Source: Thermobifida fusca NBRC 14071 = JCM 3263 (GTDB lineage Bacteria; Actinomycetota; Actinomycetes; Streptosporangiales; Streptosporangiaceae). Taken from it: a DNA stretch of 64,000 nucleotides. The notes beneath the pieces are model-generated. The model worked only from the letters and a program-made list of their open reading frames with translations. It had not been told where the DNA came from and did not search any database. The translations under genes and the position numbers were made by a program. Shown piece by piece: positions 1-9,438 of the stretch. Every line of letters starts with the position of its first letter. The first letter of the stretch is position 1. The DNA lies in the NCBI RefSeq assembly GCF_001592045.1, contig NZ_BCWB01000017.1, positions 228,527-292,526 on the forward strand, read 5' to 3'.

Positions 1-175
1 CGCCGCCAGCGGCGAGTCCGACCACGTCGAAGCGGTGGGGTTCTTGCCGGACCACCTCGATGGCTTGGGTGCCGATCGATCCGGTGGAGCCGAGGATGAC
101 GACTCTGCGTGGCATGCGGGCAGCCGGTGCGGGGGTCGGGTCGAACACCTCTTGGGGTGGAACAGCAGTGGTCAC
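1..175 (-). CDS. dxr: 1-deoxy-D-xylulose 5-phosphate reductoisomerase, N-terminal part
   Basis: The gene runs off the left edge; only the N-terminus is seen. After a short variable stretch the protein reads [20 protein letters not shown] and then DVVGLAAGG, the NADPH-binding GSTGSIG signature of DXR, the second enzyme of the non-mevalonate isoprenoid pathway. I chose the GTG at 175, which gives a tail of about 20 residues rich in Pro and Ala before the Rossmann strand. ATG at 115 would start directly at the core and is the alternative. Neither start has a well spaced ribosome site. The family call is firm, the start is not. Confidence 0.85.
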   Translation of the reverse strand, partial: MTTAVPPQEVFDPTPAPAARMPRRVVILGSTGSIGTQAIEVVRQEPHRFDVVGLAAGG

Positions 176-370
176 ACCCCCATTGTGGCGTAGCGTCCGC
201 TTCGTTTGTCCTGGATCGGCGGCTTCGAGGGCGCGGTACCGGTGAAGCCAGGAGACACGCAGCCCAGTGGCCTTCCCCACCAGGAAGAGTGAGTGCCTTC
301 ACAAGAAGGCCTTTACAAAAGACTTATCCCGGCTTTAACTTAACGACGAAGTAACTTACTTCACAGTAGC

Positions 371-392
371 GGGGGCCTCCCCAAAGGCCCCC
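371..392 (+). other. GC-rich stem-loop in the leader of the secreted hydrolase gene
   Basis: GGGGGCC and GGCCCCC form a 7-bp stem around an 8-nt loop, about 70 bases before the ATG at 463 and after an AT-rich stretch (300-365). No T-tract follows, so an mRNA leader structure is as likely as a terminator. Nothing else is seen between 176 and 462. Confidence 0.35.
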
Positions 393-462
393 TACGGCCC
401 ACCCGGGATGCGACGGCAGGCGCGGCCGTCGGTATCTCCCGCTCATTCCGGAACGAGGTCTT

Positions 463-2061
463 ATGAAACGACTGTCCGCAGTCATCAGCGTCACCCTTGC
501 TGCGCTACTCAGCGCAGCAGTACTGTCACCCCCCGCTCACGCTACTGTCGGGTCCACCACCCAGAAAGTCCGCATCCCCGTCGACGACGGGACGGAACTC
601 AGCGCACTCGTCATCACCCCGACCGGCACCGAAGGCCCCCACCCCCTCCTCGTCATGCCTTCGGCCTGGTCCACGAACAAACTGCTCTACGTGGGCGCGG
701 CCTGGAAACTCGCCCGCGAATCCGGCTACCAGGTGATCAGCTACACCTCCCGCGGCTTCCACGAATCCGGGGGCCGGATCGAAGTCGCCGGACCACGGGA
801 CGTCGCCGACGCCCGCGCCATCATCGACTGGGCGCTCGCCAACACCGACGCCGACCCGGACCGTATCGGCATGGCCGGCATCTCCTACGGCGCAGGCATC
901 AGCCTGCTCACCGCCGCCGAAGACGCGCGGATCAAAGCCGTCGGCGCCATGAGCGGCTGGGCTGACCTCACCGCCTCCATCTACCCCAACGAAACCTTCA
1001 GCACCCAGGCCGTCGAACTCCTGCTCTCCTCCGCCCACCTGACCGGGCGGCCCGGCACCACCCTCCAGGAGATGGAGCAGGGCTACCGCCGAGGCGACGT
1101 GCAGCCCGCCCTGGACGCCGCCCCCGTGCGCTCCCCCGCGACCAAAGTCGACGCCATCAACGCGCACGGCACCGCGGTCATGATCGCGCACGCCTGGAAC
1201 GACGGCATCTTCCCGCCCGGCCAGATCATCGACTTCTACAGCGCGCTGACCACCCCCAAGCGGCTGATGCTGGCCCCAGGCGACCACGCCACCCAAGAGG
1301 CGTTCGGCGCGTTCGGCCTGCCCAACGAGACGTGGGAGTCGCTGAACCGCTGGTTCGACCACCACCTGCGCGGCATCGACAACGGCATCAACACCGAACC
1401 CCCCGTCCAGGTGAAGCCGAACAGCGGCAGCGGACCGTGGACCGGATACCCCGACTGGGAGTCGGTCTCCTCCGGGGAGCTCGTCTACCACCTGACCAAG
1501 CCCGCGGCCAGTTGGACCAACTGGCTCAGCACGGGCGGCCTCTCCCCCGACCCCGCCACCGGCTGGAACTACCAGATCCGCACCGCGCTGGGCACCACCG
1601 CCAACAGCGGAGCCCTCATGCTCAGCGGCGCAATCCAGCAGCTCGCCCAGATCCCCACCGGGGTGGCGCTGCCCCTGGTCAGCCGGGTCTACGCGGGGGT
1701 GTGGACCGGTCCGGCCCTCACCAACGTCACCGTCAGCGGCACCCCGCGCCTGCGGTTGACGGTCACCCCCAACCGGTCTGAGGCCAGCCTGTTCGTCTAC
1801 CTGTACGCGGTGAACTCCTCGGGCACGGGAGCGCTCATCACGCACAAGCCCTACACCCTGCGCGGAGCCACCCCCGGCCAGGCGCAGACCGTGGAGATCG
1901 CCCTGGAACCCGTGGTATGGCGCGTCCCCTCCGGACACCGCCTCGCCCTCGTCATCGACGGCCAGGACCTGCGTTACGGCAGCGAGAACGGCGTGGGCAG
2001 CACCGTCACGGTGAGCTCCCCCGCCGGCGACCCGTCCTGGCTGCGCATTCCCACGGCCTAA
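463..2061 (+). CDS. secreted alpha/beta hydrolase, X-Pro dipeptidyl-peptidase (S15)/CocE-like
   Basis: A 532-residue protein with a Sec signal peptide ending near PAHA (about residue 27), so it is exported. The core is an alpha/beta hydrolase: the nucleophile elbow GISYGAG places the catalytic Ser at 141, the acid is probably Asp247 (HAWNDG) and the His is His275 (PGDHAT). A C-terminal beta-rich domain (about 330-530) matches the galactose-binding-like domain of the S15/CocE family. Members cleave X-Pro dipeptides or esters; the substrate cannot be read from sequence. The start follows a GAACGAGG ribosome site. Inverted repeats and an AT-rich segment precede it. It is followed after 134 bases by another secreted hydrolase gene, probably transcribed separately. 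Confidence 0.85.
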   Translation: MKRLSAVISVTLAALLSAAVLSPPAHATVGSTTQKVRIPVDDGTELSALVITPTGTEGPHPLLVMPSAWSTNKLLYVGAAWKLARESGYQVISYTSRGFHESGGRIEVAGPRDVADARAIIDWALANTDADPDRIGMAGISYGAGISLLTAAEDARIKAVGAMSGWADLTASIYPNETFSTQAVELLLSSAHLTGRPGTTLQEMEQGYRRGDVQPALDAAPVRSPATKVDAINAHGTAVMIAHAWNDGIFPPGQIIDFYSALTTPKRLMLAPGDHATQEAFGAFGLPNETWESLNRWFDHHLRGIDNGINTEPPVQVKPNSGSGPWTGYPDWESVSSGELVYHLTKPAASWTNWLSTGGLSPDPATGWNYQIRTALGTTANSGALMLSGAIQQLAQIPTGVALPLVSRVYAGVWTGPALTNVTVSGTPRLRLTVTPNRSEASLFVYLYAVNSSGTGALITHKPYTLRGATPGQAQTVEIALEPVVWRVPSGHRLALVIDGQDLRYGSENGVGSTVTVSSPAGDPSWLRIPTA

Positions 2062-2195
2062 CGGCTGACCCCTGGACCACGGCCTCCCTCCGCGCCGGGG
2101 AGGCCGTGCCTTTTCCGCGGTTCGTCCCCGCACAGCCAGCAAAGATAACTAAAAGAAGTCACTTGAACACGGAGAGTGTGGCATGCTTCGGGGAC

Positions 2196-3179
2196 ATGAA
2201 CCGGTCAATCATGTATGCGTTCCTCGCCTCACTCACGCTTGTCGCAGCCGGGATAGCCCCCGCCTCGGCTGTTGAACCCTCCCACCCGGTCCCCCTGGAC
2301 CCGGCCCCAGAGGTGGTGCACCAGTCCGCGGCGACCACCCCCGAGCAGCAGCGCGCCGTCGCGGCCTACTGGACCCCCGACCGCATGGCTGCCGCCCTCC
2401 CCCTTCCCTCCGCCCTCGACGACCTGCCCGTCTCCCTGTCCCTCCTCGGCGGCCGCCGCGCCTCCGACACCGACACCGACACGACTAGCCTGTCCGACTC
2501 CTCGGTCCGCCGCTGGACCGGGGGAGGCCTGGTCGCCGCCACCACCGGACGGGTGTACCTCACCTTGGACGGCGTGGACTACACCTGCACTGCCTCGGTG
2601 ATCAACGCGCAGAACCGCGACACTGTCCTCACCGCAGGGCACTGCCTGAAGAACAAGACCGGCTCGTGGGCGGAGAACTGGATCTTCGTCCCCGGTTACG
2701 CGGACGGTCGCGCCCCCTACGGCCGGTACACCGCCCGCGACATGCTCGTCTCCCCCAAGTGGTCCCGGCAAGGGGACGACAGCTACGACTTCGGTTTCGT
2801 CGTCCTCAACACCGACCTTCGGGGACGGCACGTCGCCGACCGCACCGGGGCCCAGAAAGTCTCCTTCAGCGGACGCATCGCCCCCTACGTGCACGCCTTC
2901 GGCTACCCGTCGTCCCCGCCCTATTCGGGACGCCACCTGTACTACTGCGCGGGCGCCACCCACCCCGACCGGCAGGGCACCCTAGGCTCTGGCATGGACT
3001 GCGCCATGACCCAAGGCTCCAGCGGCGGACCGTGGTTCGCCGACTTCGACACCACCACCGGAACCGGAACCATCACCTCGCTGACCAGCTTCAAGTACAC
3101 CGACAACGCCGCTGTCCAATACGGTCCCCGGCTCGGCGACGAAGCCCGGCGCGTCTACGAGGCCGCGCAGATCCTGTAA
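2196..3179 (+). CDS. secreted trypsin-like serine protease
   Basis: A 327-residue preproprotein. The signal peptide ends near APASA (about residue 25), then a pro-region of about 85 residues precedes the protease domain. The triad is visible: His149 in LTAGHC, Asp198 in SYDFGFVVL and Ser276 in QGSSGGPW, the S1/V8-like pattern. Cys131 with Cys150 and Cys251 with Cys269 could form disulfides. I chose ATG 2196, which has GGGGA just before it; the reading frame is open further upstream, but that part runs through the previous gene. Function is extracellular proteolysis; substrate unknown. A CCGGCAC stem-loop begins 9 bases after the stop. Confidence 0.88.
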   Translation: MNRSIMYAFLASLTLVAAGIAPASAVEPSHPVPLDPAPEVVHQSAATTPEQQRAVAAYWTPDRMAAALPLPSALDDLPVSLSLLGGRRASDTDTDTTSLSDSSVRRWTGGGLVAATTGRVYLTLDGVDYTCTASVINAQNRDTVLTAGHCLKNKTGSWAENWIFVPGYADGRAPYGRYTARDMLVSPKWSRQGDDSYDFGFVVLNTDLRGRHVADRTGAQKVSFSGRIAPYVHAFGYPSSPPYSGRHLYYCAGATHPDRQGTLGSGMDCAMTQGSSGGPWFADFDTTTGTGTITSLTSFKYTDNAAVQYGPRLGDEARRVYEAAQIL

Positions 3180-3187
3180 CCGGACCA

Positions 3188-3249
3188 CCGGCACCCGAGT
3201 GCCGGCTGCACACACCGCCCGGCGGGCCCACCCGCAGGGTCCGCCGGGC
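3188..3249 (+). terminator. two stem-loops after the protease gene
   Basis: CCGGCAC/GTGCCGG (3188-3194 with 3199-3205, loop CCGA) and GCCCGGCGG/CCGCCGGGC (3217-3225 with 3241-3249). Both are strong GC stems directly after the protease stop, between convergent genes, without a T-run. They could end transcription from either side. Confidence 0.55.
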
Positions 3250-3465
3250 ACACAGGCATGCCGCAGACCGTGCGGCTGCCGCCCACTCGCAGCACAGCCC
3301 CGCACCCACCACCCGTAGAGACAAGGGAAGGGCCGAGCCGGACGAGTAACGTGGAGGCGGCGTCCAGCCCGGCCCCGGCCGCCCGGGCACGCGTCGGGCG
3401 GCACCACCCGCAGCCCCGGAGCCGGGACCGGAAGACCAGCTCCGAGGCCGCGCTTCGCATGCGGG

Positions 3466-4887
3466 TTACAGCACCCCGGTGAGCACCATCACCCGTTCGT
3501 CGGTCAGGTCGTCCATCGCGGAACGCACCCCCTCCTTGCCGACCCCGGACTTCTTCACGCCGCCGTAGGGCATCTGGTCGGCGCGGTACGTGGGCACGTC
3601 ACCGATGATGACCCCGCCCACCTTCAGCTCGCGGTGCGCCCGGAACGCCGTCGCCAGATCCCGGGTGAACACCCCCGCCTGCAAGCCGTACTTGCTGTTG
3701 TTGACCTCGGCGAACGCCTCATCCACGCCGCTGACCCGGCGCAGCACCATCACCGGGCCGAAGACCTCCTCGCACACCACCTTCGCGTCGTCGGGGACGT
3801 CCGCCAGCACGGTCGGAGCCATGGTCACCCCGTCCCGGGTGCCGCCGGTGAGAACCGTGGCCCCACCCGCCACCGCCTCGTTCACCCACTGCTCGACGCG
3901 GGCCGCGGCAGCCTCGTTGATGAGCGGCCCCACCTGGGTGGCCTCGTCGGCGGGGTCCCCGGTCACCAGCTCTTCGACCCGCTGGACCAGCTTCGCGGCG
4001 AACTCGTCGTAGACGGCGTCCTCCACGATGACCCGCTGCACGCCGATACAGACCTGGCCGGCCTGGTTGTTGCCGAACAGGGCGATCCGCCGGGCCGCCC
4101 AGTCCAAGTCGGCGTCGGCCAGCACCACGGCCGCAGCATTCCCACCCAGTTCGAGGGTGACGTGCTTGTTCGGGGCCATCTTGCGCAGCTCCCAGCCGAA
4201 CTGGCCGCCGGTGAACGAGATAACCGGCAGCCGTTCGTCGGTGATGAGCGGCTGCGCCAGTTCGTTCGGCATCGGCAGCACGGAGAACGCCCCGGCCGGC
4301 AGATCGGTTTCAGCGAGGATCTCGCCGAGCACCAATGCAGAAAGAGGCGTCGCGGGAGCGGGCTTAACCACGATAGGCGCGCCCACCGCGATCGCCGGAG
4401 CGACCTTGTGCGCGACCAAGTTGAGGGGGAAATTGAACGGGGAGATTGCCAGCACTGCACCCTTGGGGACGCGGCGGATCAACGCGATCCGACCCTCCCC
4501 CGCACTGTCGGTGTCCAAGCGCTGCACCCGCCCGCTGTCGCGGCGGACCTCTTCTGCAGCCCAGGTGAACACGGAGACAGCCCGCCCCACCTCGGCACGC
4601 GCCCACAAGATCGGCTTCCCGCTCTCCGCAGTGATGAGCTGGGCGATCTCTTCGGAGCGCTCCTGGAGCCGCCGTGCCACGTGGGCGAGGGCCGTAGCGC
4701 GCACGTGGGCGGGGAGCGCCGCGGTGGCGTCGAGGGCACCGTGCGCGGCAGCCACAGCCTGGTCGACCTGTTCCGGGGAGGGGACGGCGACCGTTGCCAC
4801 GGTCTGCCCCGTGTAGGGGTTGGTGACAGTGAGTTCGTTGTCGCCGGTAGTTGCTGACCCGGCCAGCCAGAACGGACGTTGAGACAT
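3466..4887 (-). CDS. aldehyde dehydrogenase family protein
   Basis: A 473-residue NAD(P)+-dependent aldehyde dehydrogenase oxidising an aldehyde to the acid. The Rossmann domain shows ISPFNFPLNLVAHKVAPA, where Asn152 and Lys161 are expected cofactor or catalytic residues. LELGGN gives the general base Glu246 and NNQAGQVCIG gives the nucleophile Cys280. The usual FTGS motif is FTGG here. I took the ATG at 4887 (MSQRPFWLAG) as start, because the 23 residues upstream in the open frame do not look like family sequence; no clear ribosome site is seen. Substrate is not predictable. It is convergent with the protease gene and stands alone. Confidence 0.85.
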   Translation of the reverse strand: MSQRPFWLAGSATTGDNELTVTNPYTGQTVATVAVPSPEQVDQAVAAAHGALDATAALPAHVRATALAHVARRLQERSEEIAQLITAESGKPILWARAEVGRAVSVFTWAAEEVRRDSGRVQRLDTDSAGEGRIALIRRVPKGAVLAISPFNFPLNLVAHKVAPAIAVGAPIVVKPAPATPLSALVLGEILAETDLPAGAFSVLPMPNELAQPLITDERLPVISFTGGQFGWELRKMAPNKHVTLELGGNAAAVVLADADLDWAARRIALFGNNQAGQVCIGVQRVIVEDAVYDEFAAKLVQRVEELVTGDPADEATQVGPLINEAAAARVEQWVNEAVAGGATVLTGGTRDGVTMAPTVLADVPDDAKVVCEEVFGPVMVLRRVSGVDEAFAEVNNSKYGLQAGVFTRDLATAFRAHRELKVGGVIIGDVPTYRADQMPYGGVKKSGVGKEGVRSAMDDLTDERVMVLTGVL

Positions 4888-5184
4888 GTTCGTGACGCTA
4901 CTGCTTCGCAGTGTCGTCTTCCTCATCCATTCGGGCCCAACAACGCAGGCCTTCACTCCATCCTGGCGATTTCTGCACTGTTCCCGCGCCTTTCCCGCGG
5001 GCCTGTGCGAGTGTTGTGCACAGTTGTCTCCATTCGGTGGCGCAGCCGATGCCGGTCAGCCACTCTGGTGTCAGAGCGCGCGACGGTCCTCCCCCGCTGT
5101 TCCGCGTGTTCAGGGTAGGAATCCTTCTGCCCGAGCCTTGCATCAAGGAGACCGCGACGAGAACCGTTATTTGGAGATCACCGC

Positions 5185-6969
5185 TTGCCACTCGTTTACC
5201 GCACTCTTTTCACCGTTCCACCGCCGTGCGACGTCGTCGACCTGAGCCTCGACACGTTTTCGGCCTGGCTTGCGCAGAAGTCCGACGGCTGGACCCCGGA
5301 CATGAGCCGGTCCGGGCACTACGTGGTGGACCACCGCTACACCGTGAAAGTCATCCGGCACGACAACCCCGACGAAAACCTGCGTTTTGTCCGGCTCAAA
5401 ACCGAGTCCTTGCACGAGCGCAGCGGAACCGTCTGGCAGACCGTGCTGACTGCCGTGTCCGACCCGGGGCGCGAAGCCGATCGCACCGTCTGGATCGAGA
5501 TGACCGCGACATCCCCCCGGGAGAGGATCGGTGTGGGCGGTGAAGGGGTCTTCGAAGTGGTCCGGCCCAAACTCGTGCGGTCGTTTCTGAACTCGGCACG
5601 GTGCTTCGACGGCGCGGCCATGCTCACCGAAACCCCGGTCATCGTCCGCGGCCGCGACGAGCAGGCCGTCGAGGCGCTGCTGACCGCGATCTGCGACAGC
5701 TCCCGCAGGCTCGCGCTGGTCGCCACCGGGGTCCCCGCAGACCTCACCGTCCTCACCTGGCAGAACGCGATAGGGCAAGTGCTCAAGTTCGCGTGCGGCA
5801 TGTACTCCGGCTATGTGCTCGACCGGGCAGCCCAGCAGCGGGTGGCTGCCCGCCTCCCCAAAGACTTCAGCATCCCCATGGGCGGGGTCCGCACCTTCCT
5901 GCCCGGGGTGCAGTTGACCGACCTCACCGACCACCTGCGCCACCCCATGCTCAGCGCGCGCAGCATGGACGAGTCCCGCACCGGCAGGATGATCCGCGCC
6001 CGGGTCGGCAGAAAACTCATGCCCGCACTGCACACCACCGCACTGAACCTTGCGCTGCCTGACGCGCTGCTCCACGTGGACGCGCTGCTGGACGAGGAGG
6101 AAGCGGACCTTCCCGCCTCCCCTGTGGCGCCGCGCGTCTCCAAAGCGACTGTCGTCTACCGCACCGAGTCTGCGACCGCGGCACGCTCCCCCGCCCCCGA
6201 CCCCACGGACGCGGAACGGGAACGCACCCTGGCGTTGGCCGCCGAACTGAAACGGCGCAATGCGCGCCTCGCCGAGCTGGAACGGGACTACGAGCAGTTG
6301 CGCTCCGAACTTAGGGAGACGGTGCGGGAACGCAACCAGTACCGGGAGCAGTTACGCAAAGCCCGCTACGAGAACACGTGGCTGCGCGACCAGCTCCGCA
6401 ACTTCGGCCACTACGAGACGGCTGCCACCCACCCTCCGATCCCGCCGAGCGAAGTCCCGCCCGAGGACTTCGAAGAACTGTGGGAGCGGATGACCGATGA
6501 GACCTCCTTCCCCTATCTGCGGGTGACGATCGACGACGCGCTCGACGACATGCGGGAGCTCAGCGGCCACAAGAAAGAACGGCTGTGGGTGACGAAAGCG
6601 TGGGAGGCGCTGCGGGCCCTCAACGACTACGTGCGCTACCAGTTGACCCACCCGGAGAACAGCAAACCGCTCCACGACTATCTGCGGGACCAGCCTGACG
6701 GCTTCTTCACCATCCCGGTGAAGCGGATGGCCGCCCACGAGAGCGACACCGTGCAGAACCGGGCGAAGTTCAGCGGCAAACGCATCTTCCGGGTGCCTAC
6801 CGAAGTGCACCCGGACGGGGTGGTCCCCATGTTCGCGCACATCAAACTGGACACCGAGTACGGGGTCTGCCCGCGCCTGTACTACTACCCGGACTTGGGT
6901 CCCGGGCGGACCAACCGGATCTACATCGGGTATCTCGGCCGTCACCTGCCCGTGCACAGCACGAATTGA
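5185..6969 (+). CDS. unrecognised protein with central coiled coil and conserved-looking C-terminal domain
   Basis: A 594-residue soluble protein with no signal peptide or membrane segment. Start TTG 5185 is supported by GGAG eight bases upstream. Three parts are visible: an N-terminal alpha/beta region (1-320), a strongly charged coiled coil (about 340-410, many Arg/Glu in heptads), and a C-terminal domain (420-594) with KRIFRVPTEV, MFAHIKLDTEYG and a basic/aromatic tail PRLYYYPDLG...IYIGYLGRHL. The tail has the look of a small compact alpha/beta domain seen at the ends of multi-domain actinobacterial proteins, but I cannot name it. A terminator follows. Function unknown. Confidence 0.8.
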   Translation: MPLVYRTLFTVPPPCDVVDLSLDTFSAWLAQKSDGWTPDMSRSGHYVVDHRYTVKVIRHDNPDENLRFVRLKTESLHERSGTVWQTVLTAVSDPGREADRTVWIEMTATSPRERIGVGGEGVFEVVRPKLVRSFLNSARCFDGAAMLTETPVIVRGRDEQAVEALLTAICDSSRRLALVATGVPADLTVLTWQNAIGQVLKFACGMYSGYVLDRAAQQRVAARLPKDFSIPMGGVRTFLPGVQLTDLTDHLRHPMLSARSMDESRTGRMIRARVGRKLMPALHTTALNLALPDALLHVDALLDEEEADLPASPVAPRVSKATVVYRTESATAARSPAPDPTDAERERTLALAAELKRRNARLAELERDYEQLRSELRETVRERNQYREQLRKARYENTWLRDQLRNFGHYETAATHPPIPPSEVPPEDFEELWERMTDETSFPYLRVTIDDALDDMRELSGHKKERLWVTKAWEALRALNDYVRYQLTHPENSKPLHDYLRDQPDGFFTIPVKRMAAHESDTVQNRAKFSGKRIFRVPTEVHPDGVVPMFAHIKLDTEYGVCPRLYYYPDLGPGRTNRIYIGYLGRHLPVHSTN

Positions 6970-7000
6970 CGGGAGCGTGCCGGGCCGGTCTTCGGGCCGC

Positions 7001-7030
7001 GGGACAGGCCGGTGGCCCGTGCCTGTTTTT
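7001..7030 (+). terminator. probable rho-independent terminator
   Basis: ACAGGC (7004-7009) pairs with GCCTGT (7021-7026) and is followed by a T-run to 7030, about 40 bases after the coiled-coil protein gene. A GC-rich repeat region just before it may extend the structure. Confidence 0.6.
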
Positions 7031-7147
7031 GCTGCCGCCTCTCGTGGCGGGTCGACGCCCGCGGCCCGAAGACTGCATCGGCACGCGCTGCACTCTACTG
7101 CCCGCTGTCGGCGCCTGGCATGGCCGCCGCACCCGGAGAAAACCAGG

Positions 7148-7975
7148 TTAGGGGCCTGGATGCAACGGCGACTGTTCGGCCGCAGGCTCGTGTTCGGGGT
7201 CGCTGTCGGGTTCGGTCATCCGCATAGCGGGCGTGCTGCCCGCATCGAAGAGGCGGGCGAAGTCGGCGTCGGTGCCCGCGACCGCCTCGATCCGCCGATT
7301 GCGGGCCCGGCCTTCCACGGTGCTGTTGTCGGCGATCGGGTTGGCGGCGCCATGCCCGGCGGTGATGAAGGCGACCCCGTCGACCGGCATCATCTCTTGG
7401 AGGAATGCCGCGGCTTCTTCCGAGCGCTGCAAGGACACCTGCAGGTTGGCTTCCGGGGTGCCGGTGTCGTCCCCGTACCCGTCGATCCGCACCCAGGAGG
7501 CGTCGGCTGCGGCAGCTTCCTCCGCGAAGCGCTGCAGTTCCACGATCCCCTCGTAGGTGAGTTCGGTGCCGTTGTGGGAGAAGTGGACGACCGCGGTAAT
7601 GGTGCGGGGCGGGTCTGCCTGGGGCTCGTGGTTCTCGTCTGCCTGCGCCCGGTGGTCTTCGGGGAGGGGTGCCGCGTCTTCCTGGGGCGGGGAGACGTCG
7701 GCGTCCGCGGTCCGCTCCTGCGGCTCCGCGGTGGTCGGGGGCGTTGCGGGGTTCGCGGACTCTTCTGGCGTGTCCACAGCAATCGTGTCTTGTTCAGGCG
7801 CTGCCGGCGGGAACAGGACGGCCGAGAACGCGAACAAGCCGAGGGCGAGGACACCGACAAGGGGGAGGGTGACGTAGCCGGACCACGGTCCTTTCCGTGG
7901 CTCTCGAGCCCAGCCCACGGTCCTCGTGTTCCGGACCGCTGCGATCCGCCATTGCCCATAGTGTCGTTCCGTCAC
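7148..7975 (-). CDS. membrane-anchored OmpA-like (OmpA/MotB C-terminal domain) protein
   Basis: About 275 residues: a short basic cytoplasmic N-terminus, one transmembrane helix (YVTLPLVGVLALGLFAFSAV), an acidic Pro/Glu/Ala-rich linker, then an OmpA-like peptidoglycan-associated domain from TAVVHFSHNGTEL to GRARNRRIEAV. The arrangement of beta-strand, helix with ELQRFAEEA, then SLQRSEEAAAFL and the ARNRRIE ending is typical of OmpA C-terminal domains that hold a protein to peptidoglycan. I used the GTG at 7975 as start; no strong ribosome site is seen and the frame is open to 8155, so the start is uncertain. Confidence 0.75.
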   Translation of the reverse strand: MTERHYGQWRIAAVRNTRTVGWAREPRKGPWSGYVTLPLVGVLALGLFAFSAVLFPPAAPEQDTIAVDTPEESANPATPPTTAEPQERTADADVSPPQEDAAPLPEDHRAQADENHEPQADPPRTITAVVHFSHNGTELTYEGIVELQRFAEEAAAADASWVRIDGYGDDTGTPEANLQVSLQRSEEAAAFLQEMMPVDGVAFITAGHGAANPIADNSTVEGRARNRRIEAVAGTDADFARLFDAGSTPAMRMTEPDSDPEHEPAAEQSPLHPGP

Positions 7976-8231
7976 GCGACTGAGAGTAGAAAACCCCAGT
8001 CCAGGACGGGATTCAGTGCAGGACAGCAAAGGGTTTCCCGACGCCTTTCCCAGGATGCAGAGCCGCGGTTTTCTCGCCATTTGCCCGGTTGGGCGCGGCA
8101 GGCGTGTCCGACTTCTCCGCTGAAAACTTCCCGCGAAATAAGTGACGCAGATCACTCTGCCTGTGGGGCGGGTAACGTCGCCACGAAGCGGGATACATCC
8201 GACCTGCCCGACGTCCTACCCTGGAGTGGTC

Positions 8232-9164
8232 ATGGACAGCTCTTCCCCTTTCGCGACAGCTCACCCCCGCACCGTTCTCACCGAGCGGGAATGGCAGGAA
8301 CGCGCCGCCCGGCATGCCGCGCGTGCCGAAGAGTTCATCCGCAGCGCCCAGCGCCCGGAGGCGCGGCCGGTGGAGAGCTTCCTGTTCACCTACTACAGCT
8401 ACCGTCCCGCCCAATTGCGTCGCTGGCATCCCGGACCGGGAGTGGTGCTGCTCGGCGAGTCCGCGCGGAACGTGTTCCGCCGCTGGTACCGCACGACCAC
8501 GGTCCCGGGGCCTTCCGGCGACCCGGTGACGGGTGTGGAGTTGGACGTCGCGGCTTTCCTCGCCGACCGGGGCAAAGCGGTGCGGTTCATCGCCGACCTG
8601 CTGTCCGCGGTTCGGGCGCGCAGCGCGAACTTCAGCTGTTTCGCCCTGCACGAGTGGGCGATGGTCTACCGGCAGTCCTCTGAGGAGCGGCGGCATGCGC
8701 TGCCGTTGCGGCTCGGTGCCGAGGGCACCGACCGGGTCGTGGAGTCGCATCGGATCCGCTGCTCGCATTTTGACGCGTTCCGGTTCTTCACGGCCGAGGC
8801 GCGTCCGCTCAACCAGTTGCAGCCCACCCGGGAAAGCCAGATCGCCCTCGACCAGCCGGGCTGCCTGCACGCCACCATGGACTGCTACAAGTGGGCGTAC
8901 AAGCTCTCCCCCGCGGTCCCCGGCGAGCTGCTGTTGGACTGCTTCGCGTTGGCGCGGGACATCCGGGAGCTGGACATGCGCGCCTCCCCCTACGACCTGT
9001 CCGACCACGGGTATGCCCCGGTGTGCATTGAAACCCCGGAGGGCAAGGCGGAGTTCACCGCGGCGCAGCGGGAGTTCAGCGAACGCGGGCAGGTACTGCG
9101 GGACCGGCTTTTGGCTGTGATCGCGATGCTGGGGGTGGAGCGTTCCCCTGCGGCCGCGTCGTAG
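8232..9164 (+). CDS. actinobacterial family usually labelled 3-methyladenine DNA glycosylase
   Basis: A 310-residue soluble protein starting at ATG 8232 with GGAG five bases before it. The pattern VESFLFTYYSYRPAQLRRWHPG near the N-terminus is, from memory, highly conserved in an actinobacterial family carried in databases as 3-methyladenine DNA glycosylase. I see no helix-hairpin-helix or other known glycosylase motif, so that function is inherited annotation and not shown by the sequence. Conserved-looking His, Asp and Cys residues (HPGPG, CSHFDAFRFF, HATMDCYKWAYKLSP) could form an active site. It starts divergently from the OmpA-like gene. Confidence 0.75.
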   Translation: MDSSSPFATAHPRTVLTEREWQERAARHAARAEEFIRSAQRPEARPVESFLFTYYSYRPAQLRRWHPGPGVVLLGESARNVFRRWYRTTTVPGPSGDPVTGVELDVAAFLADRGKAVRFIADLLSAVRARSANFSCFALHEWAMVYRQSSEERRHALPLRLGAEGTDRVVESHRIRCSHFDAFRFFTAEARPLNQLQPTRESQIALDQPGCLHATMDCYKWAYKLSPAVPGELLLDCFALARDIRELDMRASPYDLSDHGYAPVCIETPEGKAEFTAAQREFSERGQVLRDRLLAVIAMLGVERSPAAAS

Positions 9165-9227
9165 CGTTGCTCGCAGACCACGGGCAGCCTTCGTGTCCTG
9201 CGGAAACCCGTGAATCAACGTCAACTA

Positions 9228-9256
9228 TTGACACGATCGCATTCCCTCCGTAACAA
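9228..9256 (+). promoter_or_regulatory. strong sigma-70-type promoter of a small transcription unit
   Basis: TTGACA (9228-9233), a 17-base spacer and TAACAA (9251-9256). This is one of the best housekeeping-type promoters in the window. It reads to the right into the palindromic operator at 9267 and the small unit ending at the terminator at 9640-9680. Confidence 0.65.
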
Positions 9257-9266
9257 TTCCTTTACG

Positions 9267-9278
9267 GAAAGCGCTTTC
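9267..9278. promoter_or_regulatory. perfect palindromic operator-like site GAAAGCGCTTTC
   Basis: A 12-bp perfect palindrome with a central CG, placed just after the -10 box where a bound repressor would block initiation. The central GCGC with A/T arms is the general shape of LacI-family operators. It differs from the cellulose-regulator site TGGGAGCGCTCCCA known from Thermobifida. The regulator is not encoded nearby. Confidence 0.5.
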
Positions 9279-9320
9279 TTAACAGCGCGGTGTCCGTCAA
9301 GGTGGCTCCTCCACCGATCG

Positions 9321-9344
9321 AAGGCACGGCCCAAGCCGTGCCTT
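9321..9344. other. 10-bp perfect stem-loop in the leader of the small unit
   Basis: AAGGCACGGC pairs with GCCGTGCCTT around the loop CCAA. It lies about 60 bases after the predicted transcription start, preceded by a smaller GGTGG/CCACC hairpin at 9301-9315. It could be an attenuator or an mRNA-stability element; no T-run follows. Confidence 0.45.
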
Positions 9345-9438
9345 CCCTTCACGTCCTGCCGTCGTCACCGATATCCCCACGGCGGACCGCCCCGCGGCCG
9401 CCATCGGTGCCGGCAGCACACCCGACGAAAGGCTGCCT

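Noticed and set aside
7148..8155. Longer start (8155) for the OmpA-like protein
   Set aside because: The added N-terminus is basic, low in hydrophobic residues and overlaps the divergent gene region; GTG 7975 is kept although its ribosome site is weak.
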